Program-made: the position numbers and the translations under genes
Notes under the pieces: generated by a model
The model's input: the letters and a program-made list of their open reading frames with translations, nothing else
Told to the model about the DNA's origin: nothing
Database searches by the model: none
Origin: a bacterium
GTDB lineage: Bacteria > Myxococcota_A > Polyangia > Nannocystales > Nannocystaceae
Direction of reading: 5' to 3'
Length of the DNA stretch: 64,000 bases
Assembly (NCBI GenBank): GCA_024742475.1
Contig: JANSYI010000030.1
Location: forward strand, 46,185 to 110,184
Shown: positions 24,506 through 32,693 of the stretch, piece after piece
Numbering within the stretch: the stretch's first letter is position 1
Layout: the number at the start of each line of letters is the position of its first letter

Positions 24506-27121
24506 GTGTCGTGGCTCCGAAGTCGTTCGTTGGTGATGCTTCTCGTTCTCGGGGCCTGTGGCGATGACGCGCCGACGGCCGAAGGCACGGACGGGTCTTC
24601 GTCGTCTGGCGGGTTGTCGACCACCGGCGGCGTGACCTCGTCATCGTCGAGCGGGGCAGCGGACTCGAGCTCCGGCGGTGATGTCGATCTCGACGAGTTC
24701 CCCGGCCTCAGCGCGCCGGTCGAGATCACCATCGACGAGCGGGGCATCCCGCACATCTACGGGCAGACCGACCTCGACGTCCTGTACGCCTCGGGTTACC
24801 AGCAGGCGACCGACCGCCTGTTCCAGATGGACCTCGTCCGCCGCCGCGCGCTGGGTCGTCAGGCAGAGGTGCTCGGACCGGACTTCGTCGGTCAGGACGA
24901 GACCTCGCGCCTGTTCGACCTGCAGCGCTGGGGAGCCGCGAACGTGGAGCGGCTGCGGGAGGAGGACCCGGACACCTACCGGCTCATCGTCGCTTGGCTC
25001 GCCGGCGTGAACGCTCGCATCGACGAGGTCAACGCAGGCGAGGTGCCCGTGCCCTACGGGTTTGGTCCGGACGAGACCAACACGATGCCCGAGCGGTGGA
25101 CGATGCAGGAGCACTCGGCGATCGCCAAGCTGTACATGCTGGGCAACTCCAACTCGCTCGAGCGGGAGCTGCTCGCGACGATCGTGCAGCGAAACTTCGC
25201 CGACGCGTGGGAGCGCATCGAGCTGGCGCGCCCAGCGTTCAACGTGACGACCATGCCGCCGGGCGAGCTTCCAATGGCGGGGCCCATGCTCCCAGGTTTG
25301 GGCAGCCCCGCGAAGCCGCCGATCCCGGCCTCGGACGAGGAGCTGCTCGAAGGCGTTCGAACCCTGCGTTCGCACATGGCCCACCTGCCCCTGGTCGGCA
25401 GCAACAACTGGGCGATCGACGGGAGCCTCACCGCCACTGGCCGGCCCCTCATCGCAGGGGATCCGCACCAGCCGCTCCAGAGCCCCTCGCTCATGTACGC
25501 GCAGCACCTCAACAGCGCCGACGCAGGCGGCGAGCTCGACGTGATCGGGTGGGCGTTTGCAGGGACAGCGGGCGTCCAGCTCGGCCACAACCGCAACATC
25601 CACTGGACGGCGACCACCAACTTTGCCGACGTCATGGACATCTGGGAGGTCGAGCTCGACGGCGACCAGGTGCGTGTCGGCGACGAGATGGTGGAGGTGC
25701 AGCGGCGAGAAGAGCCCATCGAGGTCGCCGGCGGCGAGACGGTGGTGCTCGAGGTCGTCGACGTCCCCGGCTACGGCATCTTGCTGCCCTCCGACATCGT
25801 CCCGCTTCCGATCGCCGCGCCTGGCAACGCCTTGTTGCTCAACTGGACCGGATTCAAGGCGACCTCCGAAGAGCGCACCTTCGTGGAGATTGCCGCCGCG
25901 AGCAGCCTCGAGGAGTTCGAAGCGGCCGCCGACACGATGCAGGTCGGCGGGTTCAACTTCATGGCCGCGTCGCTCGAGGGGATCACGTATCGCGTGCAGA
26001 TCGACATCCCCGACCGCGGCGATCCCAGCGCCCGGCCCATGCCGTTCCTGGTCGTCGATGGCAACGACGCGGGCAGCTTCTGGGACGGCACGTTCTTGGC
26101 GCCCGAGCAGCTCCCGCGAAGCCGAGGCGAAGGCCGCGGGTGGCTGGCGACCGCGAACAACGACCCGTGGGGCTTCACCTTCGACGGAGACGTCTCCAAC
26201 GACCCCTGGTACTTCGGCTACTTCTACGCGGCGGGGCACCGAGCCCAGCGCATCGACGACGAGCTGACGCGGCTCGCCGCGCGAGGAGGGATCACGCTCG
26301 AGGACATGCAGGCCCTGCAGTCCGACACGCACAGCCCCACGTCCGCGGTGCTGCTGCCCCTGCTCACCGAGGCGTGGGAGGCGATCCCCACCGACCCCGA
26401 GCTGGCCGCGTACGCGGACCGGCCCGAGCTGGAGACGCTCTACACCCTGCTCACGCAGACGTGGGACCAGCGGATGGAGCGAGACCGGCCCGGTGCGCTC
26501 GCGTTCCATCTGTACCTGATGCTGCTGACCGACGAGGTCGCCCGCGATGAGTTGTCGTTGCTCTACGCGACGATCTTGGGCGAGGAGTCCCCGTTCGCGA
26601 TCAAGTTCCCCCTTCTCGCCGTGCAGGGCATCTACCCCAACTCGGACGCGTTGCTCGGGGCGTCGCGCAACGTCGTGCTGCTCGAGACGCTCTCGCGCGT
26701 CGCGGGGGTGCTCGAAGACCGCTTCGGAGACGTCGACCCTGCCGGCTACCAGTGGGGCGACATGCACGGCACCGCGTTCAACAACGCGTTCGGCGGCGAG
26801 CTCGACGGCGGCTGGTGGCCGAGCGACGGCGGGGAGGACACGGTCAACGTCTCCGCGAGCGGGTTCCTCGACGAAAACGGCGGCATCGCCGAGCGTTTCG
26901 ACTCGAATGACGGCGCGCTCTTTCGCGTGGTGACGACCTTCGCCGAGGACGGCACACCCCAGGCGCTGTGCAACTTCCCGCCGGGCAACTCGGCCGACCC
27001 CCAGAGTCCCCACTTTCAAGACACGCTCGAGGATTGGCTCGAAGACGAGTACACGGCGCTTCCGTTCTCGCGCGCCGAGGTTGATGCGGTCGCCGAGTCG
27101 ACGCGCGTGATCGAGCCGTAG
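24506..27121 (+). CDS. lipoprotein penicillin acylase (Ntn-hydrolase)
   Basis: An 871-residue member of the penicillin G acylase/acyl-homoserine-lactone acylase family, which hydrolyses amide bonds of acylated small molecules after self-cleavage. GTG 24506 follows an AAGGTGGG ribosome site and gives a signal with lipobox LGAC; a Ser/Thr linker follows. The alpha-subunit part begins ITIDERGIPHIYGQTDLDV. The predicted beta-chain nucleophile is Ser299 in LVGSNNWAIDG, and ADNP-type residues recur in TANNDPWG. The alpha and beta lengths (about 275 and 573) suit the family. A lipid anchor is unusual for the classical enzymes but common in this genome's style. Substrate not predictable. Confidence 0.93.
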   Translation: MSWLRSRSLVMLLVLGACGDDAPTAEGTDGSSSSGGLSTTGGVTSSSSSGAADSSSGGDVDLDEFPGLSAPVEITIDERGIPHIYGQTDLDVLYASGYQQATDRLFQMDLVRRRALGRQAEVLGPDFVGQDETSRLFDLQRWGAANVERLREEDPDTYRLIVAWLAGVNARIDEVNAGEVPVPYGFGPDETNTMPERWTMQEHSAIAKLYMLGNSNSLERELLATIVQRNFADAWERIELARPAFNVTTMPPGELPMAGPMLPGLGSPAKPPIPASDEELLEGVRTLRSHMAHLPLVGSNNWAIDGSLTATGRPLIAGDPHQPLQSPSLMYAQHLNSADAGGELDVIGWAFAGTAGVQLGHNRNIHWTATTNFADVMDIWEVELDGDQVRVGDEMVEVQRREEPIEVAGGETVVLEVVDVPGYGILLPSDIVPLPIAAPGNALLLNWTGFKATSEERTFVEIAAASSLEEFEAAADTMQVGGFNFMAASLEGITYRVQIDIPDRGDPSARPMPFLVVDGNDAGSFWDGTFLAPEQLPRSRGEGRGWLATANNDPWGFTFDGDVSNDPWYFGYFYAAGHRAQRIDDELTRLAARGGITLEDMQALQSDTHSPTSAVLLPLLTEAWEAIPTDPELAAYADRPELETLYTLLTQTWDQRMERDRPGALAFHLYLMLLTDEVARDELSLLYATILGEESPFAIKFPLLAVQGIYPNSDALLGASRNVVLLETLSRVAGVLEDRFGDVDPAGYQWGDMHGTAFNNAFGGELDGGWWPSDGGEDTVNVSASGFLDENGGIAERFDSNDGALFRVVTTFAEDGTPQALCNFPPGNSADPQSPHFQDTLEDWLEDEYTALPFSRAEVDAVAESTRVIEP

Positions 27122-27124
27122 CGG

Positions 27125-27258
27125 GGGACAGGCGCCCTGCGCCGCAGCCGATCGCCGTTCGCAGTCGCTAGACGCTTTCGCTACAGGGACACCGGAGGGA
27201 CACCGGAGAGGGACACCGGACGTAGGGTCTCCGAAACCGTGAACTCAAGGCCTGTCCC
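27125..27258. repeat. repeat cluster upstream of the Y1 transposase
   Basis: GGGACAGGCGCC at 27125-27136 faces the inverted GGCCTGTCCC at 27249-27258. Between them are three direct copies of GGGACACCGG (27186-27195, 27197-27206, 27210-27219). From memory, similar GGGACAGGC sequences often accompany Y1-type transposase genes; this was not checked. Confidence 0.6.
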
Positions 27259-27330
27259 TCACGGCCGTACGTGCTCACGGCGTAGAGAAATCCTGCACCG
27301 ATCTGCGGCGGTGGTCGACCTACCGTCCGA

Positions 27331-28335
27331 GTGGGACCGTCCCGCAAAGCAGCCTCGAAGGCCCGGCGAGAGCAGAACCGGGCTCGAGCATCGAAGCGCA
27401 CGCACGACCGTGTACGCGCGCGTGCCGTGCTGCCGGGCCAGCGGGTGCTGATTACGCGTCGATGTCACGACCGCCGACTCTTCCTCTCGCCGCACGGTGA
27501 CCCGGGTCGGGGGCATATACCCGAGGAGACGGAGAATTTCTTCGGGTACACGCTCGCCCGCGCGACCCTCAAGTACGGCGTTGAGATGCATGCGGGCATG
27601 CAGATGGGCAACCATCTGCACCTGAGCATTACCGACGTGCATGCGAATCGCCCCAACTTCAAGAACTCCGTGCACAGCAACCTCGCCCGGGGCCTCAATG
27701 CTCGATTCGGCCGCTTCGACAGCGTCTGGAACGGCAGTGGCTCCTGCGACACCGTCGCCCCGTCCGACGAGGAATCCCTCGAGGACCTCGCCTACGCGGA
27801 CTGCAATCCGGTCACCTCCGGCCTCGTCAAGTGGGCCCACCTATGGCCCGGCTTCACAACCTACGGCTGGAAGTTCGGCGAGAGCCGCACCTTCACGCGC
27901 CCGGATTGGTACTACGACTCCGACAACTGCGACAATCCCGAGACCATCACGCTCACCCGCATTCGGCCGCCCATCTACCCGGAGCTCTCCGACGACGAGC
28001 TCTTCGCCAAGCTCATGAAGCGCTGCCTGGAGATCCAGCACACCAAGCAGGCCGAGTACAAGGAGCAGAACCGCCGCTTCATGGGTCTCAAGAAGCTCGC
28101 CAAGACCAAGTGGTGGAAGCGCGCCAGGTCGTGGGAAGACCGATTCACGACCATCCCGAGGGTCGCCGCGTCCACCAAGCAGCGGCGCATCGCGCAGATC
28201 AAGCGGGATGCGCAGTGGCAAGCCAAGTACGCCGAGCAGCGCGCCAACGTCATCGAGGGTCGTCCTGCCAAGCTCCCCGCGGGCGCGTACTTTCTGCCCA
28301 CGATCTACGGCGTGCCCGTCGAAAAGCCGCCCTGA
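27331..28335 (+). CDS. Y1 (REP-associated/IS200-like) transposase
   Basis: A 334-residue protein of the HUH Y1 transposase superfamily, closest in layout to REP-associated tyrosine transposases. Seen: LITRRCHDRRLFLSP at the start of the domain, the metal-binding HUH motif in MGNHLHLSITD (about 91-101), and YADCNPVTSGLV (about 160), where the nucleophilic Tyr and conserved Asn-Pro are expected. About 150 residues rich in Lys, Arg and Trp follow, longer than most single-domain relatives. GTG 27331 is assumed. Repeats lie upstream and two adjacent palindromes lie downstream, which suits a domesticated RAYT acting on REP elements rather than a full insertion sequence. Confidence 0.85.
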   Translation: MGPSRKAASKARREQNRARASKRTHDRVRARAVLPGQRVLITRRCHDRRLFLSPHGDPGRGHIPEETENFFGYTLARATLKYGVEMHAGMQMGNHLHLSITDVHANRPNFKNSVHSNLARGLNARFGRFDSVWNGSGSCDTVAPSDEESLEDLAYADCNPVTSGLVKWAHLWPGFTTYGWKFGESRTFTRPDWYYDSDNCDNPETITLTRIRPPIYPELSDDELFAKLMKRCLEIQHTKQAEYKEQNRRFMGLKKLAKTKWWKRARSWEDRFTTIPRVAASTKQRRIAQIKRDAQWQAKYAEQRANVIEGRPAKLPAGAYFLPTIYGVPVEKPP

Positions 28336-28421
28336 TCGGTAGTCATGGACCCGAGGACGGCATCGCTTGGAGCGTCGCCGCCCTCAGGCATTGGTTCGGG
28401 GTTGGTTCGCGACCTCGTGTC

Positions 28422-28496
28422 GGCCCGAAAGCGCTTCGTTGCGCTCTCGGGCCTTCGTTCTTCGGGTGATCCAGGACGGATCTTGGACGAACGAAG
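28422..28496. repeat. two adjacent REP-like palindromes
   Basis: First hairpin: 13-bp arms (GGCCCGAAAGCGC and GCGCTCTCGGGCC, one mismatch) around a 6-base loop at 28422-28453. Second: CTTCGTTC with GAACGAAG (28453-28496) enclosing an inner GATCC/GGATC pair. Paired hairpins beside a Y1 transposase gene resemble REP/BIME elements. Confidence 0.6.
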
Positions 28497-28564
28497 GGGT
28501 CTGGCTCGCGAGTTCGGGGTCGGCGCCTTCGGAGACCTCCGGTCCGGATTTCCCCGGTCCGCCT

Positions 28565-29701
28565 CTACAGGCTGAGCATGCGCTGGATCAGCGCCAGCAG
28601 CTGCTCGCTGACCTGCTGCAGGCTCGCCTGTCGCAGCGTCGAGAGCTCGACGTTGTACTGGGTGCGGCGGTCCTTGGAGAACGCGCCCTTCTTGTCGACC
28701 TCGAGCATGATCTGAAAGTTCGTGCCGAGGTACTGCATGTCGAGGTTCACCGAGTCGATGTTCCACTGCGTGCGCCACTGCGCCGGGGGCTCGAAGCGGG
28801 CGAGGAACTGCTGACCCATGGGCTTGCTCTCGATGGAGTCGACGCGCAGGTCGAGCGCACCCATGGCATCGCGCACCTTTTCGACGTCGGCGTTGTGCAT
28901 GGTGACCGGGACCTCGACCTCCACGTCGTAGGCCCAGGCGATATCGACGCAGCCGCGGATCTCCCAGTGCACGTCCTTGCCGCTGATCGAGGTGGACTGC
29001 GGGACGCGGAGCTCGAAGGGCATCGGCACGCGGTCGTTCTTCTTGCACTTCCACGGGCCCTTCTTGACGAGCACGCGGTCCCACACGTGGCCTTTGCGCG
29101 GGCCCTTCTTGTGCACCTCGACCAGCTCGATGGTGATCTCGTCGACCGTCTCGCTGTCCATCGCGGTGAACTCCGAGAAGCCCTTGATGGTCATGTCGTT
29201 GGTGAAGTCGTCGTTGGGCAGGGCGATCATGAAGACGCCGTTGTCGTTGGATCCCTGACGCCGGTAGGTCATGTTCTGGGCCTCGGACGAGGCGACGACC
29301 GGCGGCGTGGAGTACGACACGGCCGCTTGCTGCTTGCGGGCGTCGATGAGCGCTTTGAGATCGGCGGGCAGCTCGCCCATGACCGTGGCGCCCTGCTGCT
29401 GCCCGCCACCGGACCACGTCACGCTCAGCGGCATGTGCCCCACGAAGACATGCTGCCCCGGCGCGAGCTGGACGGGCTGCTGCCCGACGGGGTGCCCGTT
29501 GATCCAGGTGCCATTGCTCGAGCCCATGTCACGGATGAGCGCGTAGCCGTTCTCCAGATACACCTCGCAGTGGCGCCGCGAGACCGTCGGGTGCGCGGCC
29601 ACGATGCTCGCGGACTGCTCGTCACGCCCGATGATGTGTCGCGGACGGCTCGCGTCCAACGTCGCCGAAGCGGAACCGATCTGCAGCGCAACCGTCGTCA
29701 T
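28565..29701 (-). CDS. FHA domain protein with Spo0M/arrestin-like C-terminus
   Basis: A 378-residue cytoplasmic protein. The N-terminal FHA domain (about 5-100) shows RHIIGRDEQ, TVSRRHCEVY and DMGSSNGTWING, the phosphothreonine-binding residues. A Gln-rich linker follows. The second half (about 185-330; MTIKGFSEFTAMDSETVDEI, RVPMPFELRVPQSTSISG) has the strand pattern of arrestin-fold Spo0M-like proteins, assigned by pattern only. ATG 29701 was chosen because the upstream residues look non-coding. A possible reader of Ser/Thr kinase output. The upstream region holds an intergenic repeat family. Confidence 0.8.
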   Translation of the reverse strand: MTTVALQIGSASATLDASRPRHIIGRDEQSASIVAAHPTVSRRHCEVYLENGYALIRDMGSSNGTWINGHPVGQQPVQLAPGQHVFVGHMPLSVTWSGGGQQQGATVMGELPADLKALIDARKQQAAVSYSTPPVVASSEAQNMTYRRQGSNDNGVFMIALPNDDFTNDMTIKGFSEFTAMDSETVDEITIELVEVHKKGPRKGHVWDRVLVKKGPWKCKKNDRVPMPFELRVPQSTSISGKDVHWEIRGCVDIAWAYDVEVEVPVTMHNADVEKVRDAMGALDLRVDSIESKPMGQQFLARFEPPAQWRTQWNIDSVNLDMQYLGTNFQIMLEVDKKGAFSKDRRTQYNVELSTLRQASLQQVSEQLLALIQRMLSL

Positions 29702-29786
29702 CGCCCCCGACCGTACCGCAGCCGCCAAGGAACTCGCGAGGACACAGCCGGCTGAAGTGGGAGGCATCCGAACCGGAGAAGACCCC

Positions 29787-29948
29787 CGAGCCCGACAGAG
29801 CGACCCTTTGTGCGGGCCCATTTCGACGGCGCCCGGGGACGAGTTCGAGCCCGACAGGGCGACCGTTTGGGTGAAGCGGAGGGCGGGAGGGGCCCGAACG
29901 AGCGAAAACCCCCGGGGACAAATTCGAGCCCGACAGGGCGACCGTTTG
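29787..29948. repeat. three direct copies of an intergenic repeat
   Basis: A 24-bp core beginning CGAGCCCGACAG and ending CGACCGTTTG occurs at 29787-29810 (two changes), 29846-29869 and 29925-29948. Copies 2 and 3 share more flank on both sides, including CCCGGGGAC before and GTGAAGCG(A/G)AGGGCGG after. The core holds a GCCC-GACA-GGGC hairpin. Confidence 0.75.
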
Positions 29949-29986
29949 GGGTGAAGCGAAGGGCGGCTTCGCCGGCCGCAGCGGGA

Positions 29987-30007
29987 GGGGCCTTTGCGAA
30001 AGGCCCC
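29987..30007. repeat. perfect hairpin
   Basis: GGGGCCTTT and AAAGGCCCC, a 9-bp perfect stem with loop GCG. It lies just beyond the strong leftward terminator and may be a second termination or processing hairpin. Confidence 0.5.
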
Positions 30008-30009
30008 TT

Positions 30010-30059
30010 AAAGAAAAATGAGCGCCTGGGTCGAGTTGCGGGAAGTGACCCAGGCGCTC
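30010..30059 (-). terminator. strong Rho-independent terminator (leftward)
   Basis: On the minus strand a perfect 13-bp stem (GAGCGCCTGGGTC with GACCCAGGCGCTC, 30020-30032 and 30047-30059, 14-base loop) is followed by ATTTTTCTTT. It ends the transcript of the lipoprotein gene whose stop is at 30231, leaving an unusually long ~170-base 3' region. Confidence 0.88.
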
Positions 30060-30230
30060 CGGAAGTCTCTGCACGATAGGAGCGGGATGTGCAGAGGCGT
30101 ATGAACGGAAACGAATCAGGAGAGGAGAAACCAGCCGCTTGCCCTCAGCCGGTGCCTTACACACATGTTCATACCTCATCCTACAGTGTAGGCAAGGCAT
30201 GAATCGACACAGAGGTCGAGTTTTTTGCGG
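30060..30230 (-). ncRNA. candidate structured 3' untranslated region or small RNA
   Basis: Between the lipoprotein stop and the terminator lie several inverted repeats: CTCTGCAC/GTGCAGAG (30067-30074, 30089-30096), GTATGAAC/GTTCATAC (30099-30106, 30167-30174) and CCTACA-G-TGTAGG (30180-30192). Base composition is lower in GC than the genes. A 3'-derived small RNA ending at the terminator is possible but unproven. Confidence 0.4.
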
Positions 30231-32063
30231 TCAGCCGCAGTGGTCCGCGTAGTCGTCGCAGCAGTCGCCGTACTGCTCGCAGGCCGCGTCGCACCAGCAG
30301 CCGTCGGATTGACCGCCGCAGTGCTGCTCGCAGGACGGGGCATCGGGCTCGCCACCACCGTCGTCGCCGCCGCCGTCGTCGCCGCCGCCCTCGTCGCCAG
30401 CCTTCCACTCGCAGTACGGCGTCCCCTCGTGCGCGGCCTCGACGTCGTCGTGGTTGGGCAGGTCGCCTTGCGGGCAGTTCTCGTCGTTGCTGTAGGCGGC
30501 CCACGTGCCGGGTGCGTGGCTGCGGAACTCCTCGTACTCGCCGTCGACGGCCTTGAACACGAGCGGCTCGATGCACGCCTGCGCTTCTTCTTGGCGCAGC
30601 TCGTTGACGGCGATGATCGTCTCGTACATCGCCTCGGTGCTGCCCAGCCAGCAGCAGGTCTTCGACTGCGAGTACACGAGCTCGGCGAAGATGTAGTCGT
30701 CCTCGATGCGGTACATCGCGTCGACCTCGGCCTGCGTCATGTCGAACTCCGCCGCGGCCAGCGCGTAGATTTCGGCGAACGCCTCTTCTCGCTTGGTGCG
30801 AGCCGAGCACGACGCGGGCTTGGTTCGGAGGTGGTCCCGCTTCTGTTCGACGATGTCGAGCAGGGCTGCGAGCTTCTCCTCGGGGGAGACCTCGCCCAAC
30901 AGCCCTTGCAGCGTGTCGATGCGGGCGGCCATCGCCTCGTGGTCGGTGTCGTTGATCCACGACGCCTCGTCGGCCGACATCCATGTGTTGGTCCAGAAAC
31001 CGCCCATGTTCTTGGCCACGCGGAAGCGCTTGAGGCCGCCGTTGTTGGCCTCGAAGCCCGCTCCGCCCCCGTGGGTACTCACCAGTCGAAGCTTGGAGGT
31101 GACCGCATCGAGAAGCCGCGGCTGCGCGGGAGGCAGGTTGCCCTCGACGATGCGCGCGTCGATCTTGCCCGCCTCGAGCTTGTCGACCTCGATGATGAAC
31201 ATGGTGTGCCCCACGCCCTGCGCCTGCCAGCGGTGCAGGTTCACGTCGCCCTCTCGGATCGCGTCGGCCTCGAGGTTGAACATGTTCCGGCTGTCGGCCA
31301 GGTGCGGAGACCCGGTGAAGATGAGCATCAAGCGGATGAAGCGTCCGGCCCTCTTGTTGAGGTGAAGCTCGTCGAGCCAGGTACCGGTGCGGGACCCTTC
31401 TCCGAGGAAGTCTTGATCGTCGCCGTTTTGCACGCCGCGGCTGCGCAGCGTGTTGTCTCGGGGCCAGTCATCGAGCGCATCGGCGCCCAAGTCCGAGAAG
31501 TCCTCGAACTGGGCGAAGCGCGGCATGTTGTTCCAGATGCCGTCGGCGGTGCGAATGCCGAAGTGTCCGAAATGGACAGGCGTACCGTTGTCGTAGGCGG
31601 TGATGAAGAACGGCAGGTTGTACCAGGCGGCAAACGACGCGCGCATCGCCAGGGCAACGTCGGCGCAGTCGAGCTTGGCGGCCTCGAGCGTCTTGCCCCA
31701 CGGCGTGGTGATCTCGAACGACTCGTTGTAGAAGCCGTCGATCGTCTCGAGCGACTCGACCCACAGCGCGTACTTCTCGTCCCAGTTGAGGCCGCTGTCG
31801 GCGGGCCACGCCATGCCAGCCTCGCGGGCGGCAGGGGTGTCGGTGTCCTCCCACTGGTTGCGGACCTCCCAGACTTCGGTCTCGCTGTAGTCGCCGTCCA
31901 CGGGGAGCGCGGCGACACCGGCCCCGTCGGCTTTGCCGAGCTCGCCACCGGGGCTGAGCTCCTCGTCGAAGCTCTCTTCGGCGTTGGAGCCACCGTCACA
32001 CGCCGTCAGCCCCACACACAGGGCCAGAGCGCTTCGAACCACGAGTCCAGCAAAGTTCCGCAC
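30231..32063 (-). CDS. lipoprotein with Cys-protease/transglutaminase-like core and somatomedin-B tail
   Basis: Secreted lipoprotein of about 610 residues. GTG 32063 gives a signal (VRNFAGLVVRSALALCVGLTAC) with lipobox LTAC; ATG 32123 is also open. The core has LDCADVALAMRASF with a possible nucleophilic Cys and, further on, GHTMFIIEVDKL with a His and DARIVEGN, in the order of papain/transglutaminase-like enzymes. This assignment is tentative. After an acidic Gly-rich linker the last ~35 residues have eight Cys spaced as in somatomedin-B domains, including CWC and GDCCDDY. Somatomedin-B domains are mainly known from animal extracellular proteins. The gene ends in a strong terminator. Confidence 0.8.
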   Translation of the reverse strand: MRNFAGLVVRSALALCVGLTACDGGSNAEESFDEELSPGGELGKADGAGVAALPVDGDYSETEVWEVRNQWEDTDTPAAREAGMAWPADSGLNWDEKYALWVESLETIDGFYNESFEITTPWGKTLEAAKLDCADVALAMRASFAAWYNLPFFITAYDNGTPVHFGHFGIRTADGIWNNMPRFAQFEDFSDLGADALDDWPRDNTLRSRGVQNGDDQDFLGEGSRTGTWLDELHLNKRAGRFIRLMLIFTGSPHLADSRNMFNLEADAIREGDVNLHRWQAQGVGHTMFIIEVDKLEAGKIDARIVEGNLPPAQPRLLDAVTSKLRLVSTHGGGAGFEANNGGLKRFRVAKNMGGFWTNTWMSADEASWINDTDHEAMAARIDTLQGLLGEVSPEEKLAALLDIVEQKRDHLRTKPASCSARTKREEAFAEIYALAAAEFDMTQAEVDAMYRIEDDYIFAELVYSQSKTCCWLGSTEAMYETIIAVNELRQEEAQACIEPLVFKAVDGEYEEFRSHAPGTWAAYSNDENCPQGDLPNHDDVEAAHEGTPYCEWKAGDEGGGDDGGGDDGGGEPDAPSCEQHCGGQSDGCWCDAACEQYGDCCDDYADHCG

Positions 32064-32197
32064 GGTTGAAGCGTACGACCATGCGACATGTATGACAATG
32101 TGTGAATCTGCGCGGTGGCTCACGGCATTCGACGAATGGCGCGATAACGCGCGGGGATCGATTGATCCCGAGCGCCTGCCATGGTCGGCTCCCGCCG

Positions 32198-32683
32198 ATG
32201 ACGCTCAGTCGCGAAGACACCGCAGCCGCCTACGCCCGGCACCGAGCCCTACACGACGCGCGTCGTTGGACCGACCTGGCGGACCTCTTCCACCCTGAGG
32301 GCTACTACTGGGAGCCCTTCTTCGGGCGCATTGACGGACGCGAAGAGGTCCGCGAGTTCCTGCGCTCGAGCATGAGCGGGCTCGAGGACTGGGTGTTTCC
32401 GCTGCAGTGGGTCGCCATCGACGAGAACCGGGTGGTGACGCAGTGGCTCAATCGCCTGCCGAAGCTGCGCCGCGATGGCAGTCACTTCGAGTTTCGCGGC
32501 ATCTCCAACATCGCGTACGACGACGAGGGGATGATCGTGTCCCAAGAAGACAGCTACGATCGCATCGATGCCGTGCGCGTGCTGACCGAGGCGAAGTCGC
32601 CGCTGCTCGAGCGTGTCAACGGGGCGGTGCTGCGGCTGGGCAACCCCGTGGTCGAGCTCGCGAAGCGAGTCACCGGCTTTTAG
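32198..32683 (+). CDS. NTF2-fold (SnoaL-like) protein
   Basis: A 161-residue cytoplasmic protein of the SnoaL/NTF2-like superfamily. The start of the domain is typical: DTAAAYARHRALHDARRW, then LADLFHPEGYYWEPFFGRID with a REEVREFL helix, and strands such as VVTQWLNRLP and FEFRGISNIAYDD. Members are polyketide cyclases, isomerases or ligand-binding proteins, so no reaction can be named. ATG 32198 was chosen because the domain begins within ten residues. Divergent from the lipoprotein gene and convergent, 10 bp apart, with the DsbA-family gene. Confidence 0.82.
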   Translation: MTLSREDTAAAYARHRALHDARRWTDLADLFHPEGYYWEPFFGRIDGREEVREFLRSSMSGLEDWVFPLQWVAIDENRVVTQWLNRLPKLRRDGSHFEFRGISNIAYDDEGMIVSQEDSYDRIDAVRVLTEAKSPLLERVNGAVLRLGNPVVELAKRVTGF

Positions 32684-32693
32684 CCTCCGCGTT

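Noticed and set aside
24641..27019. Minus-strand open frame of 792 codons
   Set aside because: Antisense shadow of the penicillin acylase gene.
27125..28500. Complete insertion sequence
   Set aside because: No target duplication or defined element ends could be found around the Y1 transposase; a RAYT-like resident gene fits better.
30225..32069. Plus-strand open frame of 614 codons
   Set aside because: Antisense shadow of the somatomedin-B lipoprotein gene, which has a lipobox and ordered Cys.
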